11,814 nt of DNA from Candidatus Gastranaerophilales bacterium. Lineage in GTDB: Bacteria > Cyanobacteriota > Vampirovibrionia > Gastranaerophilales > Gastranaerophilaceae. The notes under the pieces are model-generated. The model had not been told where the DNA came from. It searched no databases and was given only the letters and a program-made list of their open reading frames with translations. The DNA is taken from NCBI GenBank assembly GCA_003150395.1, contig QAMI01000067.1, forward strand, positions 1 through 11,814, read 5' to 3'. Both the position numbers and the translations under genes were made by a program. Shown one piece after another: positions 11,669-11,814 of the stretch (positions within the stretch are counted from its first letter, which is position 1; the number at the start of each line of letters is the position of its first letter).

Positions 11669-11814
11669 TATTCACCTTTATTAAGTTGATATTAAAAATT
11701 CCTGACTTTAAATTCAATACAGAAATAAAAACACTTCGTAAAAATTTTTTGCTAATAATTTTACAAAATTTAATATTTTAGCGAAATTCTTTATTCATCT
11801 GTTATTATTATATA
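11669..11814. other. AT-rich region upstream of tpsB
   Basis: No gene is visible. On the minus strand AAAGGTGA (11672-11679) is the tpsB ribosome site. A weak promoter-like pair, TTTACG and TATTGA spaced 17 nt, lies within the first 80 bases upstream, and its match is poor. The remainder is runs of A and T without clear structure. Confidence 0.35.

Overview
The window looks like a low-GC chromosomal segment from a gut member of the non-photosynthetic sister group of Cyanobacteria (Vampirovibrionia/Melainabacteria, most likely Gastranaerophilales). This is an inference. It rests on two prepilins sharing the FTLAEVL.TLGIIGIVAAMT N-terminus typical of that group, the AT-rich base composition, and a two-partner-secretion outer-membrane pore, which implies a diderm cell. 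No rRNA, tRNA, CRISPR array, integrase or insertion sequence was seen.

Left part, mostly + strand: the tail of an SGNH/GDSL-type hydrolase (1-148); a gene-free AT-rich leader; a very large GT5 glycogen/starch-synthase-like protein with a membrane-segment N-terminal extension (344-3184), closed by a strong terminator; and a concentrative (CNT/NupC-type) nucleoside transporter with an altered binding motif (3311-4591). A bidirectional terminator separates the transporter from a convergent small zinc-ribbon protein (4633-4950, minus).

Middle part: divergent from the zinc-ribbon gene is a well-initiated 31-residue single-pass membrane peptide (5061-5156). It is followed by about 170 nt of possibly structured RNA, an anti-Shine-Dalgarno-like TCACCTCC and a strong terminator. 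Next comes the most unusual locus. A near-consensus promoter and an AGGAGGG ribosome site drive an ORF that runs into a run of 12 G. At 12 G it stops after 17 codons. At 11 G it would fuse in frame to the downstream prepilin. At 10 or 13 G it would encode a hydrophobic peptide ending in ATGA overlap with the prepilin start. The prepilin (5581-6285) also has an internal promoter. A REP-like palindrome follows, then a small HTH regulator (minus, probably leaderless), which is divergent from a second prepilin (6791-7516). The shared promoter region carries a perfect 9-bp dyad placed as an operator would be.

Right part, minus strand: tpsB (FhaC/ShlB-type pore, 9734-11668), then bioD (8986-9657) and bioA (7583-8929), a biotin-synthesis pair. 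A strong hairpin with a T-run sits directly before the bioD ribosome site, so bioDA expression appears to depend on transcription passing it. BioA and BioD carry out two consecutive steps, from KAPA to DAPA to dethiobiotin. The remaining genes (glycan synthase, transporter, pilins, secretion pore) are not obviously one pathway. The best candidate for an undescribed mechanism is the G-tract-controlled prepilin leader next to the HTH/prepilin pair.
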